Assembly (NCBI GenBank): GCA_036011305.1
Contig: DASCNA010000101.1
Span: forward strand, 1 to 44,489
DNA length: 44,489 bases
Source of the DNA: DASCNA01 sp036011305
GTDB lineage: Bacteria; Verrucomicrobiota; Lentisphaeria; Victivallales; GWF2-38-69
Direction of reading: 5' to 3'
This document shows positions 1 to 7,906 of the stretch, in pieces. The translations under genes were made by a program, and so were the position numbers. Under the pieces are notes generated by a model, which saw nothing but the letters and a program-made list of their open reading frames with translations, had not been told where the DNA came from and made no database searches. How positions within the stretch are numbered: the first letter of the stretch is position 1; each line of letters opens with the position of its first letter.

Positions 1-1
1 T

Positions 2-416
2 CATTCAAGTATATTTAAAATTAACGGACAAAGCTATCGTACTAAGAATATTAAAAACAATAAAACGGAGGTATAAATTTTTATCCGAGCTATGGAATTT
101 TCTTTAATACCAACTATGGAATTTAGGTTGCATTTGACATTTACAGGGAACGGTGACTAATGTATACATGGATAACAAAGATCATACACAGAAACTCATA
201 ATTAACGTACAGGTTAGAAATCTTAAAAATAATAAGCTGATGTGGAGTGAAACTGTAGAAGGTGAGTATGAGATTCAGCTCACTAGTGAGCAAACAATTA
301 ACAAGTATTGGACTGAAAATAAAACACTGATATTTATTATTGGAGGAATAATTTTAGTAATTATAATTATCATTATTTTTTTGATATTCTCAAGGCACAT
401 GAGCAGAGTGAGATAG
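2..416 (+). pseudogene. Left-truncated, decayed gene for a C-terminally membrane-anchored protein
   Basis: The open stretch starting at GTG 153 encodes 87 residues: a hydrophilic part (IINVQVRNLKNNKLMWSETV), then one very hydrophobic helix (about residues 59-80) and a basic tail. The hydrophilic part resembles the end of LpoB/CsgG-type envelope proteins, where a strand ends in a 'K-LMW' turn; this is a weak resemblance. Coding potential seems to continue upstream: frame 2 reads through MEFRLHLTFTG up to about 150 and would join the 153 frame after a frameshift, and it also holds an in-frame TAA at 74-76. I therefore read this as the tail of a broken gene cut by the window edge. Alternatively 153-416 is a real small gene; no convincing ribosome site precedes GTG 153. 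Confidence 0.4.
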
Positions 417-501
417 AGGTTTTCAACTCATTGATTACTGATATATGGTTAAAAGAGTAAAAATAATAAATATGAACAATATAAAAGTAGGAAATGGAAA
501 A

Positions 502-1500
502 ATGAAAAAGAAACTTAAATTTTTTGTGATATCTATACCGTTGATTGGATTGTTTTTAAGTGGTTGCAAAAGTACATCTGTTGATAAAAAAACAACTTAC
601 AGTCAGCCTGTTTCAACTATAACTCAGACAGATAATGAAAAAACCGGAAATCACACTGAGAAAGCACAGAAGAAACAAGCTGATAAACAAAACAATACTT
701 TTAAGAAAAAAACTGAATCAGGTGCTTTGGAAAACAGTAAGTCAGAAAGTGTTTCGCAACCTGTAAAACCTCTAAAGTACTATACTAAAATAGCACAGGT
801 AAGAATACCTCTTCAGGTTATTGTGAAAAACAGTGATAAGAATTTTTATAGAGCCGGGAGGACTATAGCTGGTAATATAGCCAACCTAGGATTTGAAATT
901 ACAGACGAAAAACCGTTTCTTACAGTGGGAATAGAAAATGGAGTTTTAACTTTGTATGATAAGTACGGAAACTATTATGTGTACAAAGCAGAAGCTGAAA
1001 TAACAGTTCATAGAAATATTTATGATTATATTAAAACCAGCAAAGGAAATTATAATCTGCTTGCAGAAGATACTATAACATCAAAGGGAACTCGCAAATT
1101 AGGTAGTAGCGAAGCCTGTAAAAGTGCAACTAAAGAATTAGGAAAGAAAGCTTCAAACTGGGTTGAAGAGACATGTAAAAGAGAGATGTCCGGAGTTAAA
1201 GGAGAAAAAGTTTACCTTAATATGAGTATGCTGAGGATGGCTTTTGCAGGGCTTTTTAATAATACTAACAGTTTTGAGACATGTATGAATGAAATGTTCA
1301 GAAAAATAACTGCACGCCCAGGGATTCTTTACTGCATGGAAGCAGGAAGGAGTAACGACAGTGTAGAAGTGGAAATTTTATACAGAAAAAAAGATTATCC
1401 TAACGGAGTATTTAAACCTGCTGTAATGTCTGATATCACGTTTTATGCAAGTTCACCCAAAGGAAGAGTTAACGAACTATTAGGATACTTGCTTAGATAG
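502..1500 (+). CDS. Putative lipoprotein of unknown function
   Basis: The start at ATG 502 is preferred over the upstream ATG at 445 because it is preceded by GGAAA and begins a classic lipoprotein signal: MKKK, a hydrophobic core, then LSGC with the lipidated cysteine near residue 22. A Lys/Gln/Ser/Thr-rich linker of roughly 80 residues follows, as expected for a tether, and then a folded domain of about 230 residues. That domain has alternating hydrophobic strands (AQVRIPLQVIV, NIANLGFEITD) and ends in GRVNELLGYLLR. I do not recognise the family; the strand pattern loosely recalls CsgG/FlgT-like surface assembly proteins, which is inference. It is followed 58 bases later by the zinc-ribbon/SPFH gene and probably belongs to the same envelope cluster. 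Confidence 0.7.
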   Translation: MKKKLKFFVISIPLIGLFLSGCKSTSVDKKTTYSQPVSTITQTDNEKTGNHTEKAQKKQADKQNNTFKKKTESGALENSKSESVSQPVKPLKYYTKIAQVRIPLQVIVKNSDKNFYRAGRTIAGNIANLGFEITDEKPFLTVGIENGVLTLYDKYGNYYVYKAEAEITVHRNIYDYIKTSKGNYNLLAEDTITSKGTRKLGSSEACKSATKELGKKASNWVEETCKREMSGVKGEKVYLNMSMLRMAFAGLFNNTNSFETCMNEMFRKITARPGILYCMEAGRSNDSVEVEILYRKKDYPNGVFKPAVMSDITFYASSPKGRVNELLGYLLR

Positions 1501-1505
1501 TGAAT

Positions 1506-1548
1506 TAGGGCGCAGACTTTAAGCTGCAGGCTACAGTCTTGAATGAAG
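1506..1548. repeat. Degenerate low-complexity repeat, intergenic copy
   Basis: The gap between the lipoprotein and the SPFH-like gene is made of imperfect CAGACT / CTGCAG / GGCTACAGTC words. The same vocabulary (GCAGACT, CTGCAG, GACAG) appears in the kinase insertion at 6405-6520 and in the gap at 3296-3345. Similarity was judged by eye. Confidence 0.35.
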
Positions 1549-1558
1549 GAGAAATAAA

Positions 1559-3295
1559 ATGGGTATTTATAGTGATAGATGTGAAAAATGTGGTCAGCAG
1601 GTAAAGAAAAAAGCCAGATTCTGCAGCAAATGCGGGAATCCAGCGCCCGGCGGATGGATCAAGTGCCATAGGTGCAGAAAGTGGATTGGTACTGATTCTG
1701 AATTTTGTCCGCATTGCAAAGCGCCTCAGCATGTTTCTGATAGAGAATCTATTGAAGAAGGAGTTGTTAAGCGTTCAAAGGGTGTTTTTTTGCAACGTTA
1801 TGACTTGAATAAAATCCAGTCAAGACTTGCTAAAGAAAAGAAGCTGATTATAGAACATGGAAATATTGCCCTGTTAATGATTGAAGGAAAGATCGTAGAT
1901 ACTCTATATCCAGGTCCTTATGATTTGGATACAGGAGTTTTTAAATCTCTGAAAAAAAAACCTAATTTAAGCATTTTTCTTATAGATTCGGGAGAGATAG
2001 TTTTTCCGTATACTCAGATGAAGATTAAAACAAAAGAAGAACTTGATGTTAATTTATATACTGAAATTATTTTTAAGTTAAATGTAGAAACTGCTTCAAA
2101 CTTAATATCTAATGTCTTAAAATCAGATAGTGTTATATTTCATGTAAAAGATTTTAACGCAGATGAAGAAGGCCTAAATCAGGATATACAGGATGTGATA
2201 ACCAGAAACCCGTTAAATACAAATCTAAGCAATAAAATACTTCAGTTGGGGTATACTGATTTTTGGGATTATTTTAAGATAGAACTGCATAATTCGGTGA
2301 TTAAACTTTGCTCAAATGTTGCAATTGATGATTTAATTAAAGATCCGGACATAAGGCTTACATTTGAAGATACTCTGTCAGGTCAGATTTCAGATAGAGC
2401 TCAAAGTTACTCAATGAATCTTGTCAGAGTTGCCGCTGTTAATTTTTATGGAACGGAATATGAAAAACTCAGGAAAGCTGCAGGTGAACTGGAAATAAAA
2501 ACTCGAGGAGCTGTCCTTGAAAAACGCGCCAGGAAACTGCTTGTTGAAAGTAAAAAAGATAAGGTATCAGACGAGCAGGAACTTCAGAAATATCTGGATC
2601 AATTAGCTTATGAATACGATATTGATAAGGATACAAAAGGAAATGACTTGGAAATATTTAGACTGGATCTTGCTCAGAAACTGAATTTAAAAAGCTTATT
2701 TAATGAACAGGAGATAATATCAAATAAAACTGGTTACAACAGGACTGAAGAATCAAAGCAGCAGGATTTTAATAGGGAACAGGATTCAAAGAATTTAGAT
2801 CATGACTTAGTGCAGGATAAAAAAGATTTTGCCAATGAACGTGAGAAGAGAAAAGCAAACCATATTGATGAAATAGAAGAAACAACCGACTGGGTAAAAA
2901 TAAGAGCATTGAAAGATGCACAGAAAATTGCTTCTGAATCTGAGAGAATGTCTATTTATTCTAAATATTCTGCAACTGAACTTGCGGCTGTTCTTTCCCC
3001 TGAACAGGTTGACAAAATAATTAAAATCAGACAAACTGAAGCTGCAGCTAAACTAGAAGAAAAGCTCATAGACTTAATTCCTGAACAGATCCTCGCAATG
3101 AAAGCTGGGGACTCTCCTGAAGCTGCAAAAGCTCTTGCAGAAATGGCTAAAGCAAAAAATGAAACAGCTAAACAAACTGCAGAGGTGAAGGCTGACATGA
3201 AAGAAAAGGCTAATGAGCAGATGGAAAGAGTGCTCGATAAATCTCTTGATGCAAATGCTAAAGCTGCAAGTAATACTCAAAATATTATAAAGTAG
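1559..3295 (+). CDS. Double zinc-ribbon, SPFH-like protein with a long coiled-coil tail
   Basis: The 578-residue protein opens with two zinc ribbons in the first 60 residues: CEKC...CSKC and CHRC...CPHC, eight cysteines in four pairs. A domain of about 230 residues follows (EKKLIIEHGNIALLMIEGKI, YPGPYDLDTGVF) that resembles SPFH/Band-7 proteins of the zinc-ribbon 'virion core protein-like' type. From about residue 300 the chain is highly charged and Lys/Glu/Ala-rich, a predicted coiled coil, with heptad-like stretches such as AEMAKAKNETAKQTAEVKAD near the end. No signal peptide or membrane helix is visible, so it is probably cytosolic and may assemble at the inner membrane face. ATG 1559 has a good GAAGGAG site. 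The link to the neighbouring lipoproteins and kinase is inferred from gene order. Confidence 0.7.
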   Translation: MGIYSDRCEKCGQQVKKKARFCSKCGNPAPGGWIKCHRCRKWIGTDSEFCPHCKAPQHVSDRESIEEGVVKRSKGVFLQRYDLNKIQSRLAKEKKLIIEHGNIALLMIEGKIVDTLYPGPYDLDTGVFKSLKKKPNLSIFLIDSGEIVFPYTQMKIKTKEELDVNLYTEIIFKLNVETASNLISNVLKSDSVIFHVKDFNADEEGLNQDIQDVITRNPLNTNLSNKILQLGYTDFWDYFKIELHNSVIKLCSNVAIDDLIKDPDIRLTFEDTLSGQISDRAQSYSMNLVRVAAVNFYGTEYEKLRKAAGELEIKTRGAVLEKRARKLLVESKKDKVSDEQELQKYLDQLAYEYDIDKDTKGNDLEIFRLDLAQKLNLKSLFNEQEIISNKTGYNRTEESKQQDFNREQDSKNLDHDLVQDKKDFANEREKRKANHIDEIEETTDWVKIRALKDAQKIASESERMSIYSKYSATELAAVLSPEQVDKIIKIRQTEAAAKLEEKLIDLIPEQILAMKAGDSPEAAKALAEMAKAKNETAKQTAEVKADMKEKANEQMERVLDKSLDANAKAASNTQNIIK

Positions 3296-3345
3296 ACAAC
3301 AGGCTAGAGACAGTAAAGGTGGACTGCAGTCTGGGACAGGAATGC
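3296..3345. repeat. Degenerate low-complexity repeat, intergenic copy
   Basis: Directly after the SPFH-like gene comes a run of words such as ACAACAGGC, AGAGACAG, GGACTGCAGTC and TGGGACAGG. It resembles the purine-rich GACAG/CTGCAG part of the element that interrupts the kinase at 6405-6520. Assignment to one family is by eye. Confidence 0.35.
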
Positions 3346-3399
3346 CCATCTTATACCATGAACAAAACTGAAAATAATTTTTAGATTTTTTATTTAGTT

Positions 3400-3428
3400 T
3401 TGTTATCATAGAGTTTAGATATTATAAT
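3400..3428 (+). promoter_or_regulatory. Sigma-70-type promoter for the COG3014-like gene
   Basis: TTGTTA at 3400-3405 and a consensus TATAAT at 3423-3428 are separated by exactly 17 bases. The start codon lies at 3462, giving a leader of roughly 25-30 bases. This suggests that the COG3014/LpoB/kinase half of the cluster has its own promoter. Confidence 0.5.
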
Positions 3429-3461
3429 CATTAGAATAACTAAATCTAAAATGGGAAACTG

Positions 3462-4952
3462 ATGATTTCTATTGAGAGAATAAGTAATAATTTGACGAAT
3501 ATTATTCTCATCATAAGTTTACTCTTTATTACCTCCTGTTCATCAATTATAACTTCCAGAAAACAGAAGGAACCTCTAGTTCAAAGTTACAAAACAGGAA
3601 ATAAAGAAAAAACAGCTGAACTGTTAAAGGAGTATCTTGAAAGCAGGAAGGGAACTGGGGATGAATTGATGTGGTGGCTGGAAGAGGGGAGCCTGAAGTT
3701 TGAAATGAAGGATTATAAAGGAAGTCTTTTTGCCCTGAATGAGGCAGAACGGATAATTGATGATTACGGTGACAGAGCTGTTATTAATGCAAGGCATATT
3801 GGATCAGAAGGTGGCTCTCTCTTGACAAATCCCAATGCTATTCCATACTATGGATATAACTATGATAAAATCCTCTTAAATACTTATAAGGCTTTAAATT
3901 ATTTTGCCCTTTCTGAACCTGAATCAGCAAGAGTTGAATTGAGAAAAGCATATGAGCGGCAAAAAGATGCAAAAGAACTCTTCGAACTTGAACTCAGAGA
4001 CGAACTCAGAGAGCTTGAATATGACAGAACACATGATAGGGATTTACCAAAAGTATCTGATGTTTTAAATAATCAAAATTTGCGGAATGAGTATAAGAAA
4101 ATGCTTAAATATTCTCAGGACAGCAGATATGCCGGTTTTATTAATCCTTTTACTACATATCTTCTGGCAGTGGGATATCTTACTGAAGGGGATTATGATG
4201 AAGCGTACATAGATCTGAATGAACTGTATAAAATAAACCCTGGAAACAGACTCATTCAGAAAGATCTTGTTACCTGCGCAACTAACTCAGGGAGAAAAAT
4301 TCCAGATGAATTGAAAAATGTATCTCCAAACAAATATTCAATGGAGAATAATATTGTTTATATAATTTCCGCAAAGGGGCTGGCACCTGCTTTTAAGGAA
4401 AATAAACTCCAGCTTGTCCTGCCTGAAGTGGGGTATACAGGTTTTGCATATCCAAGTATTGAATATCCTGGTACAGTTATTTATGATATTGAAGTCAGTG
4501 ATTCAAAGGGAGACAAATATCCAATGTATAAAATTGCTGATTTGGATAATATAATCTCTCAGGAGTTTAAAGAGTATTTTATGTTAAGAGTCTCAAGAAT
4601 TGCAGCTTCAGTGCTGGCGAAAGAAGCTGCTACAATTGCTGCCTTAAAAGCTGTTGAAGGAACAGAAAATTCTGAGCTTATAAAATTGGGAATTTTAATT
4701 GCGGCAAGTTTATATAAAGCTGCATTTAATACAGCAGATACAAGGTCTTGGCAGTTGCTCCCCAATGAATTTTTCATCACTAATCTCCCTATCCCAAAAG
4801 ATGGAATAATCAATATATGGCAGGAATCTGGTAACCAGTGTGGTAAAAATGTTAAGGTTAAAATTGATCGAGACAAGGGTGATAAGGTAATTATTTTTGT
4901 AAGAACTCCTGGAGGAAATAGAGTAGAAACAATCTTATGTCAGTTTTTTTAA
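3462..4952 (+). CDS. COG3014-like TPR-type outer membrane lipoprotein
   Basis: The 496-residue protein begins with a lipoprotein signal ending in ITSCSS (lipidated Cys near residue 26). The next 250 residues are helical and TPR-like: GDELMWWLEEGSLKFEMKDY, DKILLNTYKALNYFALSEPE, and GDYDEAYIDLNELYKINPGN. The C-terminal half contains small-residue helices (AAIAALKAVEG-type) and a beta-rich end with KVIIFVRTPGG. This arrangement matches the COG3014 lipoprotein family, which is often found beside LpoB/COG3417 genes, as it is here. Its molecular role is not established; a structural or partner role with the LpoB-like protein is inference. The gene starts under the promoter at 3400-3428 and is followed by the LpoB-like gene after 75 bases. 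Confidence 0.75.
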   Translation: MISIERISNNLTNIILIISLLFITSCSSIITSRKQKEPLVQSYKTGNKEKTAELLKEYLESRKGTGDELMWWLEEGSLKFEMKDYKGSLFALNEAERIIDDYGDRAVINARHIGSEGGSLLTNPNAIPYYGYNYDKILLNTYKALNYFALSEPESARVELRKAYERQKDAKELFELELRDELRELEYDRTHDRDLPKVSDVLNNQNLRNEYKKMLKYSQDSRYAGFINPFTTYLLAVGYLTEGDYDEAYIDLNELYKINPGNRLIQKDLVTCATNSGRKIPDELKNVSPNKYSMENNIVYIISAKGLAPAFKENKLQLVLPEVGYTGFAYPSIEYPGTVIYDIEVSDSKGDKYPMYKIADLDNIISQEFKEYFMLRVSRIAASVLAKEAATIAALKAVEGTENSELIKLGILIAASLYKAAFNTADTRSWQLLPNEFFITNLPIPKDGIINIWQESGNQCGKNVKVKIDRDKGDKVIIFVRTPGGNRVETILCQFF

Positions 4953-5027
4953 TGGCATACGAACTATTTAATAGTAAAATGAAAATCAGACAGTTTATTC
5001 TCTATAACAAATAACAGGAAGCATTAG

Positions 5028-5642
5028 ATGAAATTTTTTTTAATTAATGTAATAATTGCACTTGCGGTCTCTGCTATTCTCGCCGGTTGTGGAACTAATC
5101 CGCACAGAATTGATCCAAATGGGAATGCAGGAATAACCACTGCTCATGATATTAACTTTAAAGATTGGCAGAATGTAGCGGATAAAGCTGCAGAATCTCT
5201 CATCAGGTCAGGTGTTTTGAAAAGAACAGATAATCGTAAAAATGTTATTATGGTAAGTAATGTTAAAAATAAAACCACACAGCATATAAATACTGCTATC
5301 CTGACGAGTAAACTCAGACGCGATATCCTGAAGTCAGGTCAGGCTCTTACCACAACAGCAGTGAGTTCAAACGGCCCTGAAGACGTAGCAACAAGAGATG
5401 TGAGAATGCTTGAACATGACGATTTATTTGATAAAAAAACAGTAAAGAAACAAGGTACAGCAGTTGCCCCTGATATGAGTTTGTCTGGCACTATAATACA
5501 GCAGAAAACAAAACTGAACAGAAAAGAGGAGTCATATTTCTTTTTTCATGTAGTGTTAACTGATTTGCATACAGGGCTTGCTGTCTGGGAGGATAGTGTA
5601 GAAGTTGCAAAACAAAAGAAGAAGGCATTAATTGGGTATTGA
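5028..5642 (+). CDS. LpoB-like penicillin-binding protein activator lipoprotein
   Basis: The 204-residue lipoprotein has an AILAGC lipobox. The mature part has the LpoB/COG3417 pattern: a 'DINFKDWQNVADKAAESLI' helix, the strand NVIMVSNVKNKTTQHINT with its N-K-T turn, TSKLRRDIL, and a final strand pair ending LTDLHTGLAVWEDSVEVAK. In Escherichia coli LpoB reaches from the outer membrane through the wall to activate PBP1b; a similar wall-synthesis role is plausible, but the family is broad. Length is close to E. coli LpoB (213). The usual proline-rich linker after the lipobox is absent or very short. Its TGA stop overlaps the first ATG of the kinase frame (TGATG at 5640-5644), which suggests translational coupling. 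An AGGA site precedes ATG 5028. Confidence 0.75.
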   Translation: MKFFLINVIIALAVSAILAGCGTNPHRIDPNGNAGITTAHDINFKDWQNVADKAAESLIRSGVLKRTDNRKNVIMVSNVKNKTTQHINTAILTSKLRRDILKSGQALTTTAVSSNGPEDVATRDVRMLEHDDLFDKKTVKKQGTAVAPDMSLSGTIIQQKTKLNRKEESYFFFHVVLTDLHTGLAVWEDSVEVAKQKKKALIGY

Positions 5643-6580
5643 TGGGCCGAGGTCCGGCATATTTCATATTTAACAGTAAGATAAACCTATTTATGAAAAA
5701 AGACATTTCAATTGGAAAGCTTAAAACAGTTCCTTATGATCAGACAGTGAGCATAAAGAAACATGTATTGAAGCCAGGTTCAGAAATTGCTGATTACAGT
5801 GTGATCAGATTTCTCGGTGCAGGAGGAATGGGGGAAGTATATCTTGTCGACAATATTCAGATGCATAAACAGTATGCTCTTAAGATCCTTGCTGAAGATT
5901 TATCTCATGATTCTTCGTTTATTGATAACTTTAGAATTGAAGCCAGAATAATGGCTGATTTGAAACATCCCAATATTGTGACATTGCATAATTTTGGATA
6001 TGATGAAGAGCTTAATTTATATTACCTTGTGATGGAATACGTGAGTGCTAGACAAGAAACTGTAGATAGTAGACTTGAGTCTGAAGAAGGAAAACTATCA
6101 ACAAACAACCATCAACTACCAACAAATCCCTCGGATTTAGAAGAACTGCTCAAAGAGAAGAAAAAACTACCTGAAGACAATGTTTTAAAAATTACCAGAC
6201 AACTTTGTCAAGCTTTGTACTATGCTCACAATTTCAGAGGCAAGGGAATTGTACATAGAGACCTGAAACCATCTAATATTCTTCTGGATGCTGATGGTAA
6301 TGCACATATAGCGGATTTCGGGTTGGCAAAAGTAGTTGGTGAAAGTTACCTGAAACATGTAGAACAGTTACACTCTTCTGTTTCAATAGGAAAGATGAAG
6401 ACTCTTGTAGAGGATAGACCACAGACTGCAGACCGGAGGCGAGAGACCAGAGATGGTAGACCTGAAACAGGAGACAGTAGGCAGACAACAAACAACCAGC
6501 AACTATCAACTAACAGTTCCGCCGGTTCCCTTATCGGCACCTATGAATATATGGCGCCGGAACAGTATGAAGGAATTTAA
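5642..6580 (+). CDS. Ser/Thr protein kinase, N-terminal part ending at an in-frame TAA
   Basis: Hanks-type kinase motifs appear in order: the glycine loop LGAGGMGEVYLV, the VAIK-type lysine in YALKIL, the helix C region EARIMADLKHPNIV, the catalytic loop VHRDLKPSNILLD, ADFGLAK, and YEYMAPEQYEG. The frame then stops at TAA 6578-6580, but the same frame continues with SDIYSLGLIIYRMLTG, the normal helix F of the kinase, so the stop cuts one gene in two (see 6581-7906). ATG 5642 overlaps the lpoB-like stop; ATG 5693 (MKKDISIGKL) is another possible start. Two insertions not typical of kinases lie in the hinge (6048-6127) and the activation loop (6405-6520). As read, the truncated product lacks most of the C-lobe and should be inactive. 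Confidence 0.8.
   Translation: MGRGPAYFIFNSKINLFMKKDISIGKLKTVPYDQTVSIKKHVLKPGSEIADYSVIRFLGAGGMGEVYLVDNIQMHKQYALKILAEDLSHDSSFIDNFRIEARIMADLKHPNIVTLHNFGYDEELNLYYLVMEYVSARQETVDSRLESEEGKLSTNNHQLPTNPSDLEELLKEKKKLPEDNVLKITRQLCQALYYAHNFRGKGIVHRDLKPSNILLDADGNAHIADFGLAKVVGESYLKHVEQLHSSVSIGKMKTLVEDRPQTADRRRETRDGRPETGDSRQTTNNQQLSTNSSAGSLIGTYEYMAPEQYEGI
6048..6127 (+). repeat. Low-complexity repeat insertion in the kinase hinge
   Basis: The kinase reads VMEYVS, then about 28 residues rich in Ser/Asn/Gln/Glu, then DLEELLKEKKKLPE, where kinases normally run directly from the hinge into helix D. The inserted DNA is first GTAGA/AGACTTGAGTCTGAAG, then the tail CAACAAACAACCA (6099-6111) followed by TCAACTACCAAC. 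That 13-base tail recurs exactly in the second insertion, in the same reading frame (STNNHQLPTN here). Confidence 0.6.
6405..6520 (+). repeat. Low-complexity repeat insertion in the kinase activation loop
   Basis: Between ADFGLAK and GTYEYMAPEQ the activation segment is expanded by about 38 residues reading VEDRPQTADRRRETRD and onward to QQLSTNSS. The DNA is a tandem of degenerate CAGACTGCAGACC / GAGAGACCAGAGA / GGAGACAG words followed by the tail CAACAAACAACCA (6486-6498) and GCAACTATCAAC. The order, purine-rich tract then AAC-rich tail, is the same as in the hinge insertion. This looks like an intergenic-type repeat that landed in a coding region and kept the frame open. Confidence 0.6.
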
Positions 6581-7906
6581 GATACAGTTCAAAGCGATAT
6601 TTATTCATTAGGATTGATAATTTATAGAATGCTTACAGGAAAGTTACCCAAAGGCAGGTTTGATATGCCATCTGAACTTGGTTTCAGTAAAAAATGGGAC
6701 CGAATAATTAACGGATGCCTTAGAAATAATCCTGATGACAGATTCGAATCTGCTGAAAAAGTATTGAAAGTTCTGAATAAAAGAAAAAACAGAAAGTTCA
6801 TTATTGTTTTCATGTGTTGTGCACTTGCAGGCTTACTGATAATATTAGCCTTCATTTTTAACCGCAAAACTGATAATAATACAATAGCGCCGGTAAAGTT
6901 AAAAGAATCAGAAAGCTCTTCTCCTATCACAATTAAAAAGGAAGGAAATAGTAAAATTCCTGTATTGCATGATGTAAAGGAAGCATCAATGGTTAAATCT
7001 GTAACTGCAGAACGGGAAAATGCTGTCAGCTTATTCAAAACAGGAAAGAAATATTATTTGAATAAGCAGTATGGCCTGGCATTGGAGCCATTGAAACAGG
7101 CGGCAAATCTAGGAAATAGTTATGCTCAAAATATGTTAGGAATAATGCACTATAAAGGTTTCGGAATTAAAAAAAATTACTCCAGTGCGTTTAAACTTTT
7201 TACGTCTGCTTCAGAGAAAAATAATGCAGAAGCACAGGAAAATCTTGGCAGAATGTATTGTTATGGACAGGGAACTCATAAAGATTTAAGAAAGGCATTC
7301 AAACTTTATTCTATGGCAGTTAATAATGGGGCAAGAGCAGAAGCTCAATACAGTCTGGCTCAATTTTACTACTATGGAAAAGGTACAGAGGTAAATAAAA
7401 AAGAAGCTTTTAAGTATTTTAAAGAATCTGCTGAAAACGGTTATTCCAAAGCACAGGCAAATCTTGGTTGGTTATATTACTTGGGTGACGGTACGAGTAT
7501 AGATTACAGTAAATCGATTAAGTGGTTAAAAAAAGCCGCTGAAGCGGGTGTTGCAGCAGCTCAGAATAATCTTGGATGGATGTATAAAAATGGTTACGGT
7601 GTTCATAAACCGGATCTTTATAAAGCTATAAAATGGTTCAAAAAGGCGGCAGATCAAGGCGATGCTAAAGCACAGGTTAACCTTGCTGCATTTTATTATA
7701 AGAAGAAAGAATTCACTATGGCTTTTCAATTATTAAAAAAAGCCGCAGAGAAGGGTAATGCAGATGGCCAATATAATCTTGGCTGGATGTACTCTAATGG
7801 GGTAGGGATAGAAAAAAATTTATCAAAAGGAAAATACTGGTATAAGAAAGCAGCTGATCAAGGAAACGAAAAAGCTGGGAAAAATCTACAAATCTTAAAA
7901 AAGTAG
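6581..7906 (+). CDS. Kinase C-terminal lobe, membrane helix and Sel1 repeats (continuation after TAA)
   Basis: This is the continuation, in the same frame, of the kinase starting at 5642. It begins with DTVQSDIYSLGLIIYRMLTG (helix F), ends the kinase domain with CLRNNPDDRFESAEKVLKVL, then has one membrane helix (FIIVFMCCALAGLLIILAFI) and about seven Sel1-like repeats with the typical 'AQ-NLGWMY--G-GV---Y-KAIKWFKKAADQG' spacing. The likely topology is a cytoplasmic kinase with an extracytoplasmic Sel1 superhelix for protein binding. An independent start is unconvincing: TTG 6614 has AGGA only two bases upstream, and ATG 6629 lacks a well-spaced site. If the TAA is an error or is read through, the intact protein is about 750 residues. 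Confidence 0.75.
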   Translation, partial: DTVQSDIYSLGLIIYRMLTGKLPKGRFDMPSELGFSKKWDRIINGCLRNNPDDRFESAEKVLKVLNKRKNRKFIIVFMCCALAGLLIILAFIFNRKTDNNTIAPVKLKESESSSPITIKKEGNSKIPVLHDVKEASMVKSVTAERENAVSLFKTGKKYYLNKQYGLALEPLKQAANLGNSYAQNMLGIMHYKGFGIKKNYSSAFKLFTSASEKNNAEAQENLGRMYCYGQGTHKDLRKAFKLYSMAVNNGARAEAQYSLAQFYYYGKGTEVNKKEAFKYFKESAENGYSKAQANLGWLYYLGDGTSIDYSKSIKWLKKAAEAGVAAAQNNLGWMYKNGYGVHKPDLYKAIKWFKKAADQGDAKAQVNLAAFYYKKKEFTMAFQLLKKAAEKGNADGQYNLGWMYSNGVGIEKNLSKGKYWYKKAADQGNEKAGKNLQILKK

